Of a DNA stretch of 64,000 bases, positions 1 to 13,771 are shown one piece after another; positions within the stretch are counted from its first letter, which is position 1; every line of letters begins with the position of its first letter. A program made the position numbers and the translations under genes. This DNA comes from Quercus robur (taxonomy: Eukaryota > Streptophyta > Magnoliopsida > Fagales > Fagaceae). The notes under the pieces are model-generated. The model was not told the DNA's origin and made no database searches. It was given only the letters and a program-made list of their open reading frames with translations. Where the stretch lies: NCBI RefSeq assembly GCF_932294415.1, contig NC_065541.1:52988290-53052289 (forward strand), read 5' to 3'.

Positions 1-2729
1 AATCTGATATGTTTATAAGTTTATCCTATTTCTTTTATTTATTTATTTATAGTTTGATTTACTTTGGTATTAGGAAAATTAGTTTTAATGAATTTGAACA
101 TTTAAAATATAATTTAGGTTGTATGGTAACATAAAGGCCTAACAACTCTTTGTCAACTAGGTGAGCTGATTTTTTTTCTTCTTTATTATGTAAATTGTAA
201 TAATTTATTTAAAAAATGCTTTAAACAGTCAAGGAAAATCAATTTTTTCATAAAACATGAAACATTTAAGCAAAATTCATTGACGCAACTAGACCATTCC
301 AACCCATTGGGTTGGGTTGGCTTATATTTCATTAATTATTTGTATTGTAGTTGTAAGTAAAAAATGTTGATGATAAACTAGTTTTAAAATATTACTAATA
401 AAAGTTTATTAATATTGTAAAATTATGGAATGAGACCCTTTGGCTTGGAGTAATAGTTCAGGAATTTTAAGAATTTTTAAAGATTGATCTCATCTATTCT
501 CATATTTTGGTTGTAAATAGTTTAAAAGATCTGAATACTATTAAAGTTCACTTATGTCAAAATGTGGTTTAAAGGATCTGGATACTGTTAAAGTCTACTC
601 ATGTCAAAATGTGGATTACATTTCAAAAAGTGGTTAAACATAAGGCAATATATTAAATTTCTCAGTGTTGAAAAAACCATCCAACCTAACTCATACACAC
701 CCCTAATCTTTGATAATAAATGACTCGTGTGTGTGTATATATATATATTAATAGTGATGGATTATTAATATAAAGAAGAACCCATTTCTTAAATAGTATT
801 TTAGAGTAGGTCTTAGGATTTTAACTCTGTCAATTAAAGTCCCAAAATTAGAAACAATTTCAATTTGAATGAGGGTCCATATCCTTAATTAATTTGCATT
901 ATTCTAGCTATAAATGAATTAGAGAACATGGGAAAACCATTGATAAAACTTTATCTTTCACATAGGAAGCCAACTTTAGCTTTCGAACAATAATTGTCTC
1001 ACTTTAAGCAAAGTTTTCTCCCTATGAAAGTAGCTTTCAATCTTTATCCGTTCTGTTCAACAGTTCTCAAATTTGATTTGTGAACAATTTATAAATGAAA
1101 CGCAAAGTTTAATCAATGATTTATTTTTGTTTTGTTTTCTTTGCTTTGCAATTGTCCAATAACAAAGATGAACAAAGACATTTTAAATTGAACTGTACTT
1201 GTCGTAATAAAAATAAAAAAAGAAGAAAAGGAGAGAATTAGGTTTCTTTCTGGTTTCCCTTTACAGCATAATAATCCTGGGTTCGATAAAAGCCTCTCAA
1301 GGGCTTAGTGCCGCTCATATATTAGTCGTACGGACTGATGGAGACTCTCATTAAATACAAAGTTGAAACTTGAAAACAATGTTTAGGCGTAAGAATAAAT
1401 CTTTACTTATCACATTCCAATATTCCATTGAAGGATATGACTGACGTACCAAACACAACTAAGTCTTTGTTTCTTGCTTACATGGTTAACCTTGATCTAT
1501 CAACATTAGAAAACCAAAAGTGACAATAAAATAAGAAATATTCTTCCGTAGACAAAAGAATTAAACGAATGCAACTGACTGGAAATAACACTGTTTCTTC
1601 TCTCTTGCAAATTGCAATTAAAGCTCGGCTCAAGCTCATTTTAAACTCTCATACATAGACTTGATGCATGCTCGTTGAGCTCACAAATGGCCCATGCAGG
1701 GTCGGTATCTGATAGGTTTGACAATTACCCACTGGCTACTACCGATCAAGAGCAATGTACATATATACCCCAAAAAGTCCAAAACTGAAACCATCATCAT
1801 CATCATCATCTCTCTCGTGTATATATAAAAGAAAACGCCATTACTTTCAGTTTCACACACCCAAGGTGTCAGAATCCGATTCGTAGCCATACGCAACAGG
1901 AGACAAAAGCACAAACGCTCACCCATTAATGATAACAACGTTTTCTTCCAACAGCTTTGCTCTCACATTTAATGCACACAACACACCACACCCACTCAAC
2001 CACCACCACCACCACAACCTCTCAGAACTTGTTTTATTTGTTCACATTACTCCCACAATTTCCACACTTGCACCAGTGTACGCGTGAATTGCACAAATAT
2101 ATATACTCAGATTTTTTTTTTCTTCTTTCTTTTGAAAGATATATACTCAGAAAATTAAATGGGTATTAACAAAACAACATAATTTGATTTCCAAACCAAG
2201 TTTGATCCCAACTATAGCAAATACAAGTAGTCTGGATAGTCAAAATACCATAATTTAAATAAAAGAAAAACAACAATTAACTCAAAATAAAAATCAAATT
2301 AGAATGCCAAAGCATGCACCCATTATAATTTTTTTTTTTCTTTTGAAGAATTTTTTTTTTTAGCTAGCAACTTAATTAAATTGAGCCAACTCATGAAGGG
2401 GTTAACCTGAGTCAATACCCGAACCACCACCCTTGCCTTGTGTTAAGAACACTAACTCAGTGTCTCTCTAACTTGGTCGTTACCCTTATCACCATGCAAG
2501 GTGTTTTCCACTCGCGCGGTTCGTTCTTGACTCAATACCCCTTACAACTCACTCATCACCACTGATTCTCTCTCTCTCTCTCTCACAAACTCACAAAGCT
2601 CCCCCACTTCACAGTTCACACACACCACCTATAATTAATAGCTACAACCATGCACATGACGTCAATGTTAACCCCAAAAAAGTAAAAAAGGAAAAAAAAA
2701 CTAAGTCCCACGTGATGTTCACGTGACAA
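1..2729. other. AT-rich intergenic DNA, no gene seen
   Basis: This stretch lies downstream of the HD-Zip IV gene, which is read on the minus strand. It is AT-rich with short low-complexity tracts: a TA run near 735-749, ATC/CAT repeats near 1795-1810, a CAC run near 2001-2013, T runs near 2330 and a CT run near 2567-2584. Open frames here are short and follow these simple repeats. I see no conserved domain, tRNA or clear transposon end. The part next to 2730 should include the 3' UTR of the HD-Zip gene, but I cannot place a polyadenylation site with confidence. Confidence 0.6.
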
Positions 2730-5700
2730 TCAGCTTTCACAGTGAAGAGCAGCCTTGATTTTCTGGACAGTGCACGAGATTAAATTGTTGACCGTCTCCA
2801 CCGACTCCACCGTGAGCTTGGCCGTAGGGAGACTATTCACCAGGATTTGAAATGCAACTGTTAAGAGGGACCCACTCACTCTATGTGGGCCAGGACCACC
2901 GCCGTTGTTGGCGTTGTTATTACTGTTATTGCCGTTGCCTGTGGGCCCACGTGAGCCCGGCCCATCTGGCACAATGGCAAATCCCGAGGGCAAGAGAGCC
3001 ACGTAAGCCGAATCACCACCGTTCATCACCACGTGCATGGCGGGAATGTCAACGGGCGCGTACACCACAAGCGACCCCGCCGCGTCTATGCACGTCTCCT
3101 GTAGAATCAACATGCTGCTCTGATTCGGATTCATAGCCTGCACGCCAAACAACCCTTGACTTTACTCAAAATTTACAAACCAATGCCACTCTCTATATCG
3201 TCAGTGAGTGAAAAGTGAGTGAGCGAGTCAAACCCTGATGGCAGCTTTTAATTTTAAATTTTATTTTATTTTATTTTTTCGAGATTTTATTTTAATTTTA
3301 ATTTTTTTTCTCAATTTCAATCGAAAGGTAAAGGTCAGAAACAGAACTCTCCGAAATATGGACAACTGTCCTATATTTTGACTTTTTGAAAAAGGTTAAC
3401 GAAACAAATACTGACCCTTATCTGCACCAAACTGTCCTTATAGATACTTCCGAATTCCAAACCTGTTGTTTTGAAATCACCTTTACGCCAATACGACAAT
3501 TTGATTGACCTTTCTACCATGGATCCATGCGTTTATTAGATTATCTTTTCAACACAAAAAAAAATAAAAAATAAAAGTATCCTGCTAGCTATAGCCTACT
3601 CTCTTCTCTTTACAGTCCGTCCCCACTCTACATTTTCAGTCAAAATGGCCCTCCGATATATTATTTCTCTGCCAATTCCAATTCTATCCTAATCTATTTT
3701 TTCTAGCCAAAAACGTGGCACAAATAAAAATAAAAAACCAATAATGGCACAGGAAAATATCATTCATTTTTCACTTTCATGGTGCATTAATAGTGATAAA
3801 AAATAATGGAGGGCAGGTGGGGGAGACTTACACTAGCACGTAGAAGAGAGACGCAGTTGCCGTGATCTTGGCCTTTGGCGATGTGGGCCATCTCTTGCAT
3901 GGGACCGCCGTTGGATAATATGTCCCACTCACTTCTGAGCCGCTCATCGCGCAGGAAATCGAATAGTCTTTGCGGTGAAACAGGTAGCCACACTGACGTG
4001 GCAGCGCTCAATACAATGCCCGGTGGCTCGCCTGGATCGTCCACGCTCTTCCGGGTCATCACCCTCACGTCCTCATCAACGTTGCCAGCGTTCAGCTTGT
4101 TCCATTTGTGGACCGTTGACGCGCACACCCCTGCGCAAAAGTTGTCCGTCATTCGTTGCGCTAGCTTCAGCATGCTTCTTCTCCCACCCGCAGTTATTGC
4201 TGCTAGAGTCATAGAAAAATAAAACGTAAGTATTAATTGAGTTACAAGACTCCTGATATAAACACGACACGAGTAAAAGTGTTTGCTTAATTTTTACCAG
4301 TGTGGTCTCGACTAGGAACAGCGGAGGACATGAGAATAGCAAGGCACTCGCATTGGCGTTGAAGGGTGGCGATCCATCGTTGAGCACCAAACCCCATCCC
4401 GGAGCTTAACAGTGGCCTGTATAGCTGGTGCACTTGGCTCTCATCGTATTCTGCATGCTCAACCCACGTGACCTGCATATATATCATATTTTTTTTAAAG
4501 TCTCCACAAGATGTATATATTTGAATTTATATTTATGCCATATTGCTTATTGCTAGGTGTTGCGCACATGTATATTCTGTAATAGTTGCTACTCCATTGG
4601 CTAAGAATAAAATCAGCAGCCAAAAGTGGAGGGATGGGTTCCGATGTGATTAAATTAAAAACTTGGTTTCTCTTTAGTCATTTATTTAATAGTTAGATTA
4701 AGCCGTCAAATCTATAATGTCAATGAAGGAAGATTTTTGGAATGGAAATATATTACTAGGCAAGTCTCGAAGATAGTTCAAGATTCGGCTCAATGAGAGA
4801 CATCAGACATGGTATCGCTATCACATAGACCTCGAGCAAATTAAAGGGTCATAGAATAATGTTTAGAGGAACAACGTGTACTGTGAAGGGTGTATCGAGA
4901 TGTGCAATCGAGGTCTAACTCGCCCTAGATACTCATATAAATACAAAATAGCCAGTCTTGAGGTTTGACTCTAAGGTCTAATATTGATCGAAAACTAAAC
5001 TCATTTTTTTTATATAATATTAGACAAATCAAAGGCTGGAACCAGGTCACAGACAATCACATAAATCGCATAAATTAAATATGGCTAAGGGGGGAATAAC
5101 CAAGATAGCATCAAAGATTGGAATAGAAACATCAAATATATTGTTTATTCATCCATTATTGAAGATTGTGATACTTTTTACTTAGAAAGGATATGAAATT
5201 AATGTGTCCAAAAGGTACAGAAATTTGAGTAATAGAGGTTTCTATTAATAAAATAACATGGTACCCTCGATTCTGAGGCGTACGAAACCCCAGTTGTTGA
5301 AACTATAAGTTTAGAATATAATTTTAGTCTAGAAGAACCATACAAGTGAATATAATAAGAATAGTTTAGGAAGGTTCATATTCTTTGAGACAACAAAAAT
5401 ATTACTTTGGAACCAGACTAAGCGCTGACAGGGTGGTGATATGGTGAGTAATCGCTAGACAAACAAAGTCCTATGACGCATGAAGCTCTAAATGGACTTG
5501 GGAATGCAAATGCTTATGATTTTTGACCTGGTGTATACCTCACTCACTTAAATGTTTTCAACTAAAGCTCCAAAGTTGCAGTTGCTTCAACAAACTCATT
5601 AAAGTCCCCAAAGGATAAACACCCACTTAGGAAAACACAATAAATGTGAAGAAGGAAACATGGTAAATTGTGTACCTTATTGTTTGGTTAGTGTTAAATT

Positions 5701-8127
5701 GTGTAAAGTGTAAACCCCACCCATTTAAGGGAGTCTTTGGTTACAAACACAAGGAACAGTCCCTAGAAAACCATTTTCAAAAAACAAGAATTCTAGGAAC
5801 ATGTAAATTGTAGCGGGGTAGCCTGCTACTTAATTATCACAGAAAACATATCATTTTGATATAATATAAAAGGCTTTGCTTGAAGAAATACTTGCAGAAA
5901 ACAGTTATTAAAATTAAGCACAGTTCCAAAATCCAAAAAGGTGGGTTGGTAAGTACCTTAGAGTACCCATTAGGCATATCTTGTACAACACACCCAGAAG
6001 GAAGCCTCCTACAGTTCACAAATGTCGGTGCACCCGAAGTTTCTCGAATGCTGTCAACAGATACATCAACCACAGCCCACACACCCTCCGCGTGCTGCTT
6101 ACAGAAACGGAGGAAATTGACTTCACGGACCGGAACCAAAGGCGAGAGAACTTGCAGCTCAGCATGCATCTGACATCAAATTTTGGCTCAAGATCAGCAT
6201 GTAATTCATGAGTAACAACAATACAAGGAGTAGCAACCACAAAGTGTTACTGAGGAAAACAAATAAAGATCCAACTTACCAGTTGAAGTGCACCGTTTCT
6301 GGTCCCCCCCATGCCACTAGATATCACATCAGTGGTAGAGCATATGGCAATCATACAAGGAAACATCTCTGCCCATCGATTCTATAAAATTGAAAAACCA
6401 AGATAAATATTAATTCTAATTCCTACATAAAATGAGCAAAGAACACAACCTCAACAAAGAAACGAAGCACAGAAAGTGTACATAGCTAGATTCAAAGTAA
6501 TCATGCACTTCAAGTACTTTTATGGTGACTTAGAATTCACTAATTATCAAAAAGATAGAGGAATCAGAGAAAGAGTCCATTTTGATGTATGGCTTACCGA
6601 GTCCATTAGCGTCTCAACAAGGGCCAAGCTGTTGATAATGACCATACCAGTCTCCCTAGAAGCCTCTGTGACAAAACCATTTGGTTTCAAACCAATGCAA
6701 GGAGTGAAGCTTCTCATGTATTCCTCATGGTTCAAAATTTCTCTTCCACCTTCCAAGCTCCTAACCCAGAGGGGCTCATCAGTCTGCGCCAGCTTAACCA
6801 ATTCATCCATGGCAGTTAAGGCAAGCTCTAGAAACATAGACCTCTCGATCGATCTATCGAGGCCCGTCATGCCTGCGCTGGATCTAGCCGGTGGCACCAG
6901 TGGCAAACCGCTCGAAATCGCAACACCAAAATCAGGCCCCAAAGGCAATGTTGTAGCCACAGTGCTTAAACCACCGAAACCATTGCTTCCCACTCCAAGC
7001 TCCAAACTTGAGTTCGGCAGTGGAGGACCAATTGAGTTAGCCAACGATGAAATGGGACGACCCAAAAATTTGCCTGCAAGCGCACAAACACGGTCTAACT
7101 CGTCCTTTAACCTGGCATTCTCAATCCTGAGATGTTGCTCTTCAAGTGAAATTTCACCAATAATTGCTGGACCACCACAGTTTGAGCAAATTGGATTCCT
7201 CATTGCATCCCTGATGGACATGTTCTCAGCCCTAAGCTTATCGTTTTCTTGCCTAAGCAAAGAGTTCTCGTGACGTTCCAATTGGGTCTGGTGCAAACAA
7301 ACAACAAGGACAAAATCAAACTTTCATTAATCTAAAGCAAAAGCATCTTGCTAAACCTGACTACTGACTGCCAAGGTTTCTCTGTTCCAAGCTGGTTACC
7401 TTCATTTGGGTACGGCGATTTTGGAACCAGAATTTGACCTGTCTAGTTTCCAAGCAAAGCCTCCTACTAAGCTCCAGTCTTTGTTTCTCATCAGGATGAG
7501 GGCACTCCTTGAACAAACTGATACAAGCATAAAAATAAAATAAAAAATTAATTCAATAATTTTACTTCTTACAAAAACCAACTCAATTTTTTAGAAAGGA
7601 AAGTGAGAAAATCTTACGCTTCAAGCTCTTGGATTTGCTGTGGAGTGTGTCGGTGGTAGCGCTTCTTTCTGGGAGGTTTGTCGGTTGCGTCTTGATCATC
7701 CCCAGAAGCACCATCCATGTTATCACTACCAGATCTGCTGTCATGGTCTTCCTCTCTGCTCCTTCTTCCAACATTTGCCTCAAAATTCTCAGCCATTCTA
7801 GCCATATCCGCTTGCCCGTCTATATTGGGTTGATGCTAAATATAAACAAACACACACATAAAGATCAGTACTTTAACACAAAAAAGAAGTGGATGGTAAT
7901 CACAGCAAGAAGATCTGAGTGAGCCGTACAAGGCCAAGAGAGAGTCCAGGGCTTGAGTTGAACATGGATTTGGTGAGTGGCGGAGTGACAAGGCGAGGCT
8001 GAGCAAGTGCACCAGAGGGCATGTTGTGGTGGTTGTTGATGTTAGAGTTGCGGAAAGGAATATCGGCAACGATTCTCGCACCGCCACCACCGGTACTATT
8101 CTCAAGGAAACCCCCAAAACTCATCAA
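2730..8127 (-). CDS. ANL2: HD-Zip class IV homeodomain-START transcription factor, ANTHOCYANINLESS2-like
   Basis: This encodes a nuclear transcription factor of the class IV HD-Zip family, which controls epidermal and subepidermal identity and, for ANL2, anthocyanin accumulation and root cell organisation. I assembled nine exons on the minus strand: 8127-7930, 7835-7618, 7517-7400, 7287-6598, 6381-6280, 6169-5957, 4472-4298, 4199-3832 and 3137-2730. All junctions are GT-AG and the phases agree, giving 829 residues with a TGA stop (ANL2 is about 800). The homeodomain spans about residues 120-180, with [16 protein letters not shown] at its start and WFQNRR in helix 3. A zipper-loop-zipper follows with the CSNCGG motif near 212-217, then a START domain (about 330-560) and a conserved C-terminal region ending in LHCES. 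The start at 8127 gives the family-typical MMSFGG N-terminus. Intron 6 is the largest, at about 1.5 kb. Class IV membership is certain; the exact ortholog within the ANL2/HDG1 group is inferred. Confidence 0.95.
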
Positions 8128-10373
8128 AGAAGGGACTTTTCTTTCTTTTCTCTACTATATAACCCCTCCTCTCTCTACAAAATTTACAAGCACTGCTACA
8201 AATCTTACTGACTGATTTTACTTCATTCTCAATAATGCTTCTTTTTTTGGGTTTTGGTTAAAAATAATGAACTGGGTCTTTCTCAAAGCAGTCCTTTTAA
8301 GCAGAACAGGCACAGAAAATATAGTATTAAGAAAACAAGGAAAAGAAAAATAGGAGAGGATAGAGGAGACAAAAGGTTAAAGCCCCAAATGTCTCCAACT
8401 CCCTCTCTCTAAAACTGGTTTTTAGATTGGAGAGAAAGAAAGAGAAAGAAGGCAAGCAAACAGTTCTTCTTCTTTTTTTCTTGCTTAGCTCTTCGTTCTC
8501 TATCCCTCTCTCTTTCCCTTCAAAAGTTTGCTCTTTTGGTGTCTATGTCTGCCAAACAGTGCATAGAAGGGCTCGAATCAACTGGGTGCTGTTTAGGTAC
8601 AAATGGGGGAACCCTAGTTTTGAAGTGAGAGTGTGTTATCTCATTCTCTGCATGCTTGACTATACTGAAAAATGCTTCAAGGGCTTGGAGGAAAAAAAAA
8701 TGAAAATAAAGTAAGAGAGAGAGGATGAAAGGTTTGCACAGAGAAGAGAGAGACTAAAAAGGGAGTGAAGATAAAACGCATTATGTGGACTCTTCGAAGC
8801 CTTACAAATAGATACCTCCAAAAAGGGGTCGGTTGACTCTCTCTCTCACACTTTCTCTCTCATTGTGCCTCAGAAAGTCTGTGAAGGACTGTGTAATTTT
8901 ACACTGTTGCAGGCCCTTCTAACCCTCACTTTAGAGAGATGGCTGTAACAAAAAAAATATATATATGAAAGGAAGTTATAATGACAGAGATTCAAATCCA
9001 ATCCATGCCTCTTTCTTCATCACAGCCTCAGAGCCAGGGTTTTCAGAATTGGGATCTGTGGTAATTAGACTATTATTAATTTATTATTATTGCTCCATAT
9101 AAATTATAAAGAAATTTGCTTTAAAAGAATATTACACGTTTAGAAACAAATGATATACAAAATCAACTAATCACGAGTCTTAGGCCAATTGAGTGAGAGC
9201 CTTTTTTTGATACACAATCGATGGTTTTTGGGTAAGAGAAATGATTTGGTGTTTCTATAGCATGATGGTTATCTTTTTGCTCACATTCATGTAAGTAAGA
9301 TCAATTATCAACGTAAAAAGAAAGAGCATCACGTAATCCTGTTCGGGAATATTCAATATTTTTTTGTTGGGTAAATGAGTAAGGGACACACAGACAAGGG
9401 ATTTAAATGTGGCTGTGTGAATGGGCTTTTTTTATTTTTTACTTTAATTAACAATATTTAAAATTTTAGACATAATTGTACTTTTAATTTCTGAACAGAA
9501 TTAATTAATAAAAGTAAATTGATCCATATACAGCCCTTTGGGGGGAAAAATAAATCTTTTTGATGAAATAAAAATATCTTGACTCATTAGTGTACTATAT
9601 TCCAAATAAAGTGTATCTTGGTTTTGCAAAAAAAAAAAAAATTAATGTTAAAATGTGAAACAATAATTAAGAAATTTTATTGAAAGATCGGGAATAGAGA
9701 GAAAGAAATTATGATTGGGAATTAACTGGGAAATATTACTTTCCTGTTATTATTATTATTATAAATTATAATTTCGCGTCTGTACTTACCATTTGCTGTT
9801 TGTTAAAGGGACTGAAATTTGAATCATTGATACACAAAAAAGCTTCGAAATAGTATAAATAACTTGCTTGTGAAATTGGACTTTGTACTTTTTAATCCTG
9901 GGTAATTAAAATTGAAACTAAAGGTGGAGAATAAACTTTGTTGTCAGTCTCCTAAATATAAACAAAGAACAAAATCAAAAACAAATGTAGAATAGTTTCA
10001 ATAGAACCAAACAAAACAAAGCTCAACGGTTACACTTTACCGGAGGAAAGGCGAGAATTGGGTGACCCCTCGTAACTCAGTAGCATAATATAATGCAATA
10101 ATACAGTTCGTCCAATCTGAATTGTTGGGCGTTTCAGTTTCCAACAACGTTTTACTATTTTTCTTTGGGAGTTGTTGTAGATTTGATTTTTATTTACAAT
10201 CTTTTTTTTGTTTGTTTGTTTTTTCTACGGTTTCAAGAACTAGAAATAAATTAGTCATCGGTGCGAATCTGAATAGTAAAAGTCAAACCGTGCGACTTAT
10301 ACTTGTGTAACTTTCATCTCCCAATTTCAGCTATCGGCTACGGAAATTTTTTTAAGAAGTTTCTTGACAAGTA
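8128..10373. other. 5' flank and probable promoter/5' UTR region of the HD-Zip gene
   Basis: No gene is seen here. The first 800 bases upstream of the HD-Zip start are rich in CT/GA runs (near 8170, 8396-8408, 8505-8516 and 8836-8865), as is common in plant 5' UTRs and core promoters. The family often has an untranslated leader exon, but I cannot place one. The rest is AT-rich with short homopolymers. The plus-strand frame at 8427-8714 reads through these tracts and resembles no known protein. Confidence 0.5.
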
Positions 10374-10615
10374 TTCATTCCATCCCAATTTATTTGTCCG
10401 GTTTGAAAAGTCAAATTTTTTAAAAGAACATCATTTATATAAAAATGTATAAATTTACAAAACTACTCTTAAATAAATTTATTTAATTTTGTTTTAAGAA
10501 GAGTTATTCTTATTAAGACAACTAAAAAGGTGGTCCAATTAGATTGATTTTTTTAAATATTTGTTAGTTTTCTTTTCAAATAATTTTGAAAATAAAATAA
10601 GGGTATAATAGGAAC

Positions 10616-11288
10616 TGTGGGGCCCAACAATTTTTGGGCCAGCTCCATTTATTCGTTGGGGCCCAAAGGCCCAAGCCGAGGAAGGTTATGGCCCAGACAC
10701 TGCAATGCAAGTACAAAATAAGCATTGGGATACAGCCGAGGACGGTTCAGTCCTCGGCCGGTCCAAAGTCTCCTCGGAAGAAAAGGCAAAAGTGGTATAG
10801 AAACAACTTGGGAAAAAATCTAAAATATCTGTGCCAATAGAAAAGGGTATGCTGGAAAGTGTAAACGACCGAGGAAAGCTGCCCTTACTGCCATTCAATA
10901 CTCTGTATCTGACAGAGCCATACTCTCCAGCTTTTTCAACCACCCCCAACCACTCCGGGTATGGGCTGATGGGACAAGTATCAGTCTTGGAATGTCGATC
11001 CTACACGTGGATGAAGGATTAAAAATACAAGCTAGTATAAAAGGAAAAGTAAGCAGTTCATAGAAGGGGCTGGGAAAAATGGCGAAAAACCAGAGCCTCC
11101 CAGCCCGCCTCCTGGAGAAAGACTTCTAGGGCGAAAATGACTTAACCATGTATGAACACCGCGAAAGACTCATCGCCTGGTGACCAAGGCCTAGCCTTTC
11201 AAACCCACGCTCTACAAATGATATTGTTTGGGCCTTTTTACGTGCGAACCCAACACTGTTATGGTTCGTTACGAATCGTGTCCTTACA
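10616..11288 (+). repeat. Left LTR (673 bp) of the LARD-like element
   Basis: It starts TGTGGGGCCC and ends TTACA. It contains the palindromic GCCGAGGACGGTTCAGTCCT...CGGC type motif near 10735-10758 and a TATAAAAGG box near 11035-11043, which is a plausible RNA start signal. It is collinear with 14153-14825. Confidence 0.9.
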
Positions 11289-11520
11289 ATTGGCGCCGTC
11301 TGTGGGAAAGGCTTGTGTGTTGGCATAGGCGGTAGGTCGAGAGAGTTCATTTGTCATTTCTAACAACTGGTTATAGAGTTTTAGAGTAAAGTCCCACAAG
11401 GGGCTGCGCTTTGTAGCGTCAATAGCACAGATGGTTCTAGGGGCTTGGCCGAGGAGCTGGTCCCTTTAAACCAAGGTCCCACGCCATAGCCGAGGGGATA
11501 GTTCCCCCAACTACTTATCA

Positions 11521-12303
11521 AAACTGAGTTTTGGACAGAACTAAGGTATTGTATGGTCCTCGGACTCAAACCTATGGGGAAACCAACTACTTAGATGAGA
11601 AAACTGAGTTTTGGACAGAACCAAGGTATTGTATGGTCCTCGGACTCAAACCTATGGGGAAACCAACTACTTAGATGAGAAAACTGAGTTTTGGACAGAA
11701 CCAAGGTATTGTATGGTCCTCGGACTCAAACCTATGGGGAAACCAACTACTTAGATGAGAAAACTGAGTTTTGGACAGAATCAAGGTATTGTATGGTCCT
11801 CCGACTCAAACCTATGGGGAAACCAACTACTTAGATGAGAAAACTGAGTTTTGGACAGAACCAAGGTATTGTATGGTCCTCGGACTCAAACCTATGGGGA
11901 AACCAACTACTTAGATGAGAAAACTGAGTTTTGGACAGAATCAAGGTATTGTATGGTCCTCGGACTCAAACCTATGGGGAAACCAACTACTTAGATGAGA
12001 AAACTGAGTTTTGGACAGAACCAAGGTATTGTATGGTCCTCGGATTCAAACCTATGGGGAAACCAACTACTTAGATGAGAAAACTGAGTTTTGGACAAAA
12101 CCAAGGTATGGTATGGTCCTCGGACTCAAATCTATGGGGAAACCAACTACTTAGATGAGAAAATTGAGTTTTGGACAGAACTAAGGTATTGTATGGTCCT
12201 CGGACTCAAACCTATGGGGAAACCAACTACTTAGATGAGAAAACTGAGTTTTGGACAGAATCAAGATATGGTATGGTCCTTGGACTCAAACCTATTGGGA
12301 AAA
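11521..12303 (+). repeat. 80 bp tandem repeat array, about 9.8 copies
   Basis: Units begin at 11521, 11601, 11681, 11761, 11841, 11921, 12001, 12081, 12161 and 12241; the last is partial. Each opens AAACTGAGTTTTGGACAGAA and ends ACTACTTAGATGAGA. Copies differ from each other by only a few bases. The array lies in the untranslated interior of the LARD-like element, after its primer-binding site. Confidence 0.95.
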
Positions 12304-13771
12304 CCGAGTTTCAGAAGAAAAATTGAGTTTCATAAGGTCGGCTACTTGATAAAAGCTCTAAGTTACTCAGTCCTCGGCTCAAATACCATAAAAATTTAAA
12401 GCTATTAAAAGTGTTAAGAAGATGGTGAAACGCCCTACTATTCAGCAACCTAAAGGGCTGTTCATTTTTCGAGATGTATGTCTTCAGATGGTTACTTAGT
12501 ACACCGTACCGAGCATTCAGTTGCCATTTTGGCTATTTCGGGGTAAGTGTTGTTTTCGCAGGTCGGCATTGTTGTGCCAAACAACTTTATTAAAGTTATG
12601 ATAATATCTTTTCCTCAGCAAATATTTTGACTCTAGGTGTCATTAATTCAATGCTATATTATTGTGCCGAATAGCACTCGTAAGTTCATAATAGCGCATT
12701 TTTCTTTGATAAGGGACTACGACCCCAAGTACTGTGCTCTAAAGGTCGGCGGTATTGTGCCAAGCCGACTCAGTAAGCTCATCATAATGTCCTTTCTTTT
12801 TCTGCCTAATAGGGGTTTCAGCCCTAAGTATTACTTGTTCGATTCAGTATTATTAAGTCGGATAGTTTCTATAAACACAGAGCAAGATTTTTTTTATTAA
12901 CTAGGATTTTGGTCCTGGATGTCGGTCAAAGTTTGAAAATAAAAAGAATTTACAAGATTGTACGTCTATTCATCGCATTATCATTTCGGAAATATAGAGA
13001 TAGAAAATGTGAAGTAAAGTAATAACAATTTTTATTAATATAAAGATGTATTACAACGTACAAAAAGGGGCTTAAACAAGCCTATACAAAAGGTGGATTG
13101 CCAAAACAATAATAATAAAAAAAAAACAACAATGCAGACAAGTAAACAGTCAGATTCCTTTTTAAACTCGTCTCCGAAGTCCTTCCAAACTTTGCCCTAG
13201 TAGCGCCCATATTGAGAAAAGGACCTTCTTCAGAAGAAGATAGAGGAGATAAATAGAAAGAAGGAGGAGAAGAAGAGGGAGGAGATGAAAAGAAAGAAAG
13301 AGGAGCAAAAGAGGGAGAAGGAAAAGCACCAGGATGGATCTGGTGGTGGAAAGAAGAAGAAAGAGAGGCAAAAGGAGACACCAGTAAACGAAGAGAGGAA
13401 GAAGTAAGGGCACTTAGTCCCTGCCTCAGTCCTGACTTCTAACACGCTGGTGCCATGTTAGCTATGCTCATCAGAGAGCGATTGGTACTGATAATGGGTG
13501 TCCTCGGCTCAGTCACGTCGAAAGTTTGACGTGACGAGCCCCTGCTTCGGATTTTGGCTGAAAGGAAGGTGAGACAGATCTTGAGTCTTCACCATCCCTG
13601 CCCTGACCGAGCCATTTCGAGCTTTATTAGAACATGGTGTTTTCTGGAGGGGTATGGTTCCTTCATTACTTATTATTATGGTGAACGTATCACGATTTAA
13701 TATATAACTAGCGGCTAAAGTAAACTCTAGGAGAGGCTAAGGATTTCAGATCTCAGAAGGATAAAAAGGGT

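Noticed and set aside
1270-1340. tRNA-like GGTTCGATAAA motif
   Set aside because: A B-box-like string is present, but I could not fold a cloverleaf or find a matching A box at the right distance.
6476-7273. 265-codon plus-strand frame
   Set aside because: It is the antisense shadow of HD-Zip exon 4, whose minus-strand product aligns to ANL2 over its full length.
8427-8714. 95-codon plus-strand frame with a hydrophobic start, upstream of the HD-Zip gene
   Set aside because: It crosses CT/GA tracts in the probable leader/promoter of the HD-Zip gene and matches no family. It is more likely a chance frame than a secreted peptide.
13082-13445. Three overlapping hydrophobic or Ser-rich minus-strand frames
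   Set aside because: They all read the antisense of a long GAA/GGA purine-rich tract in the LARD interior. Low complexity alone keeps the frames open, and no membrane-protein family is recognisable.
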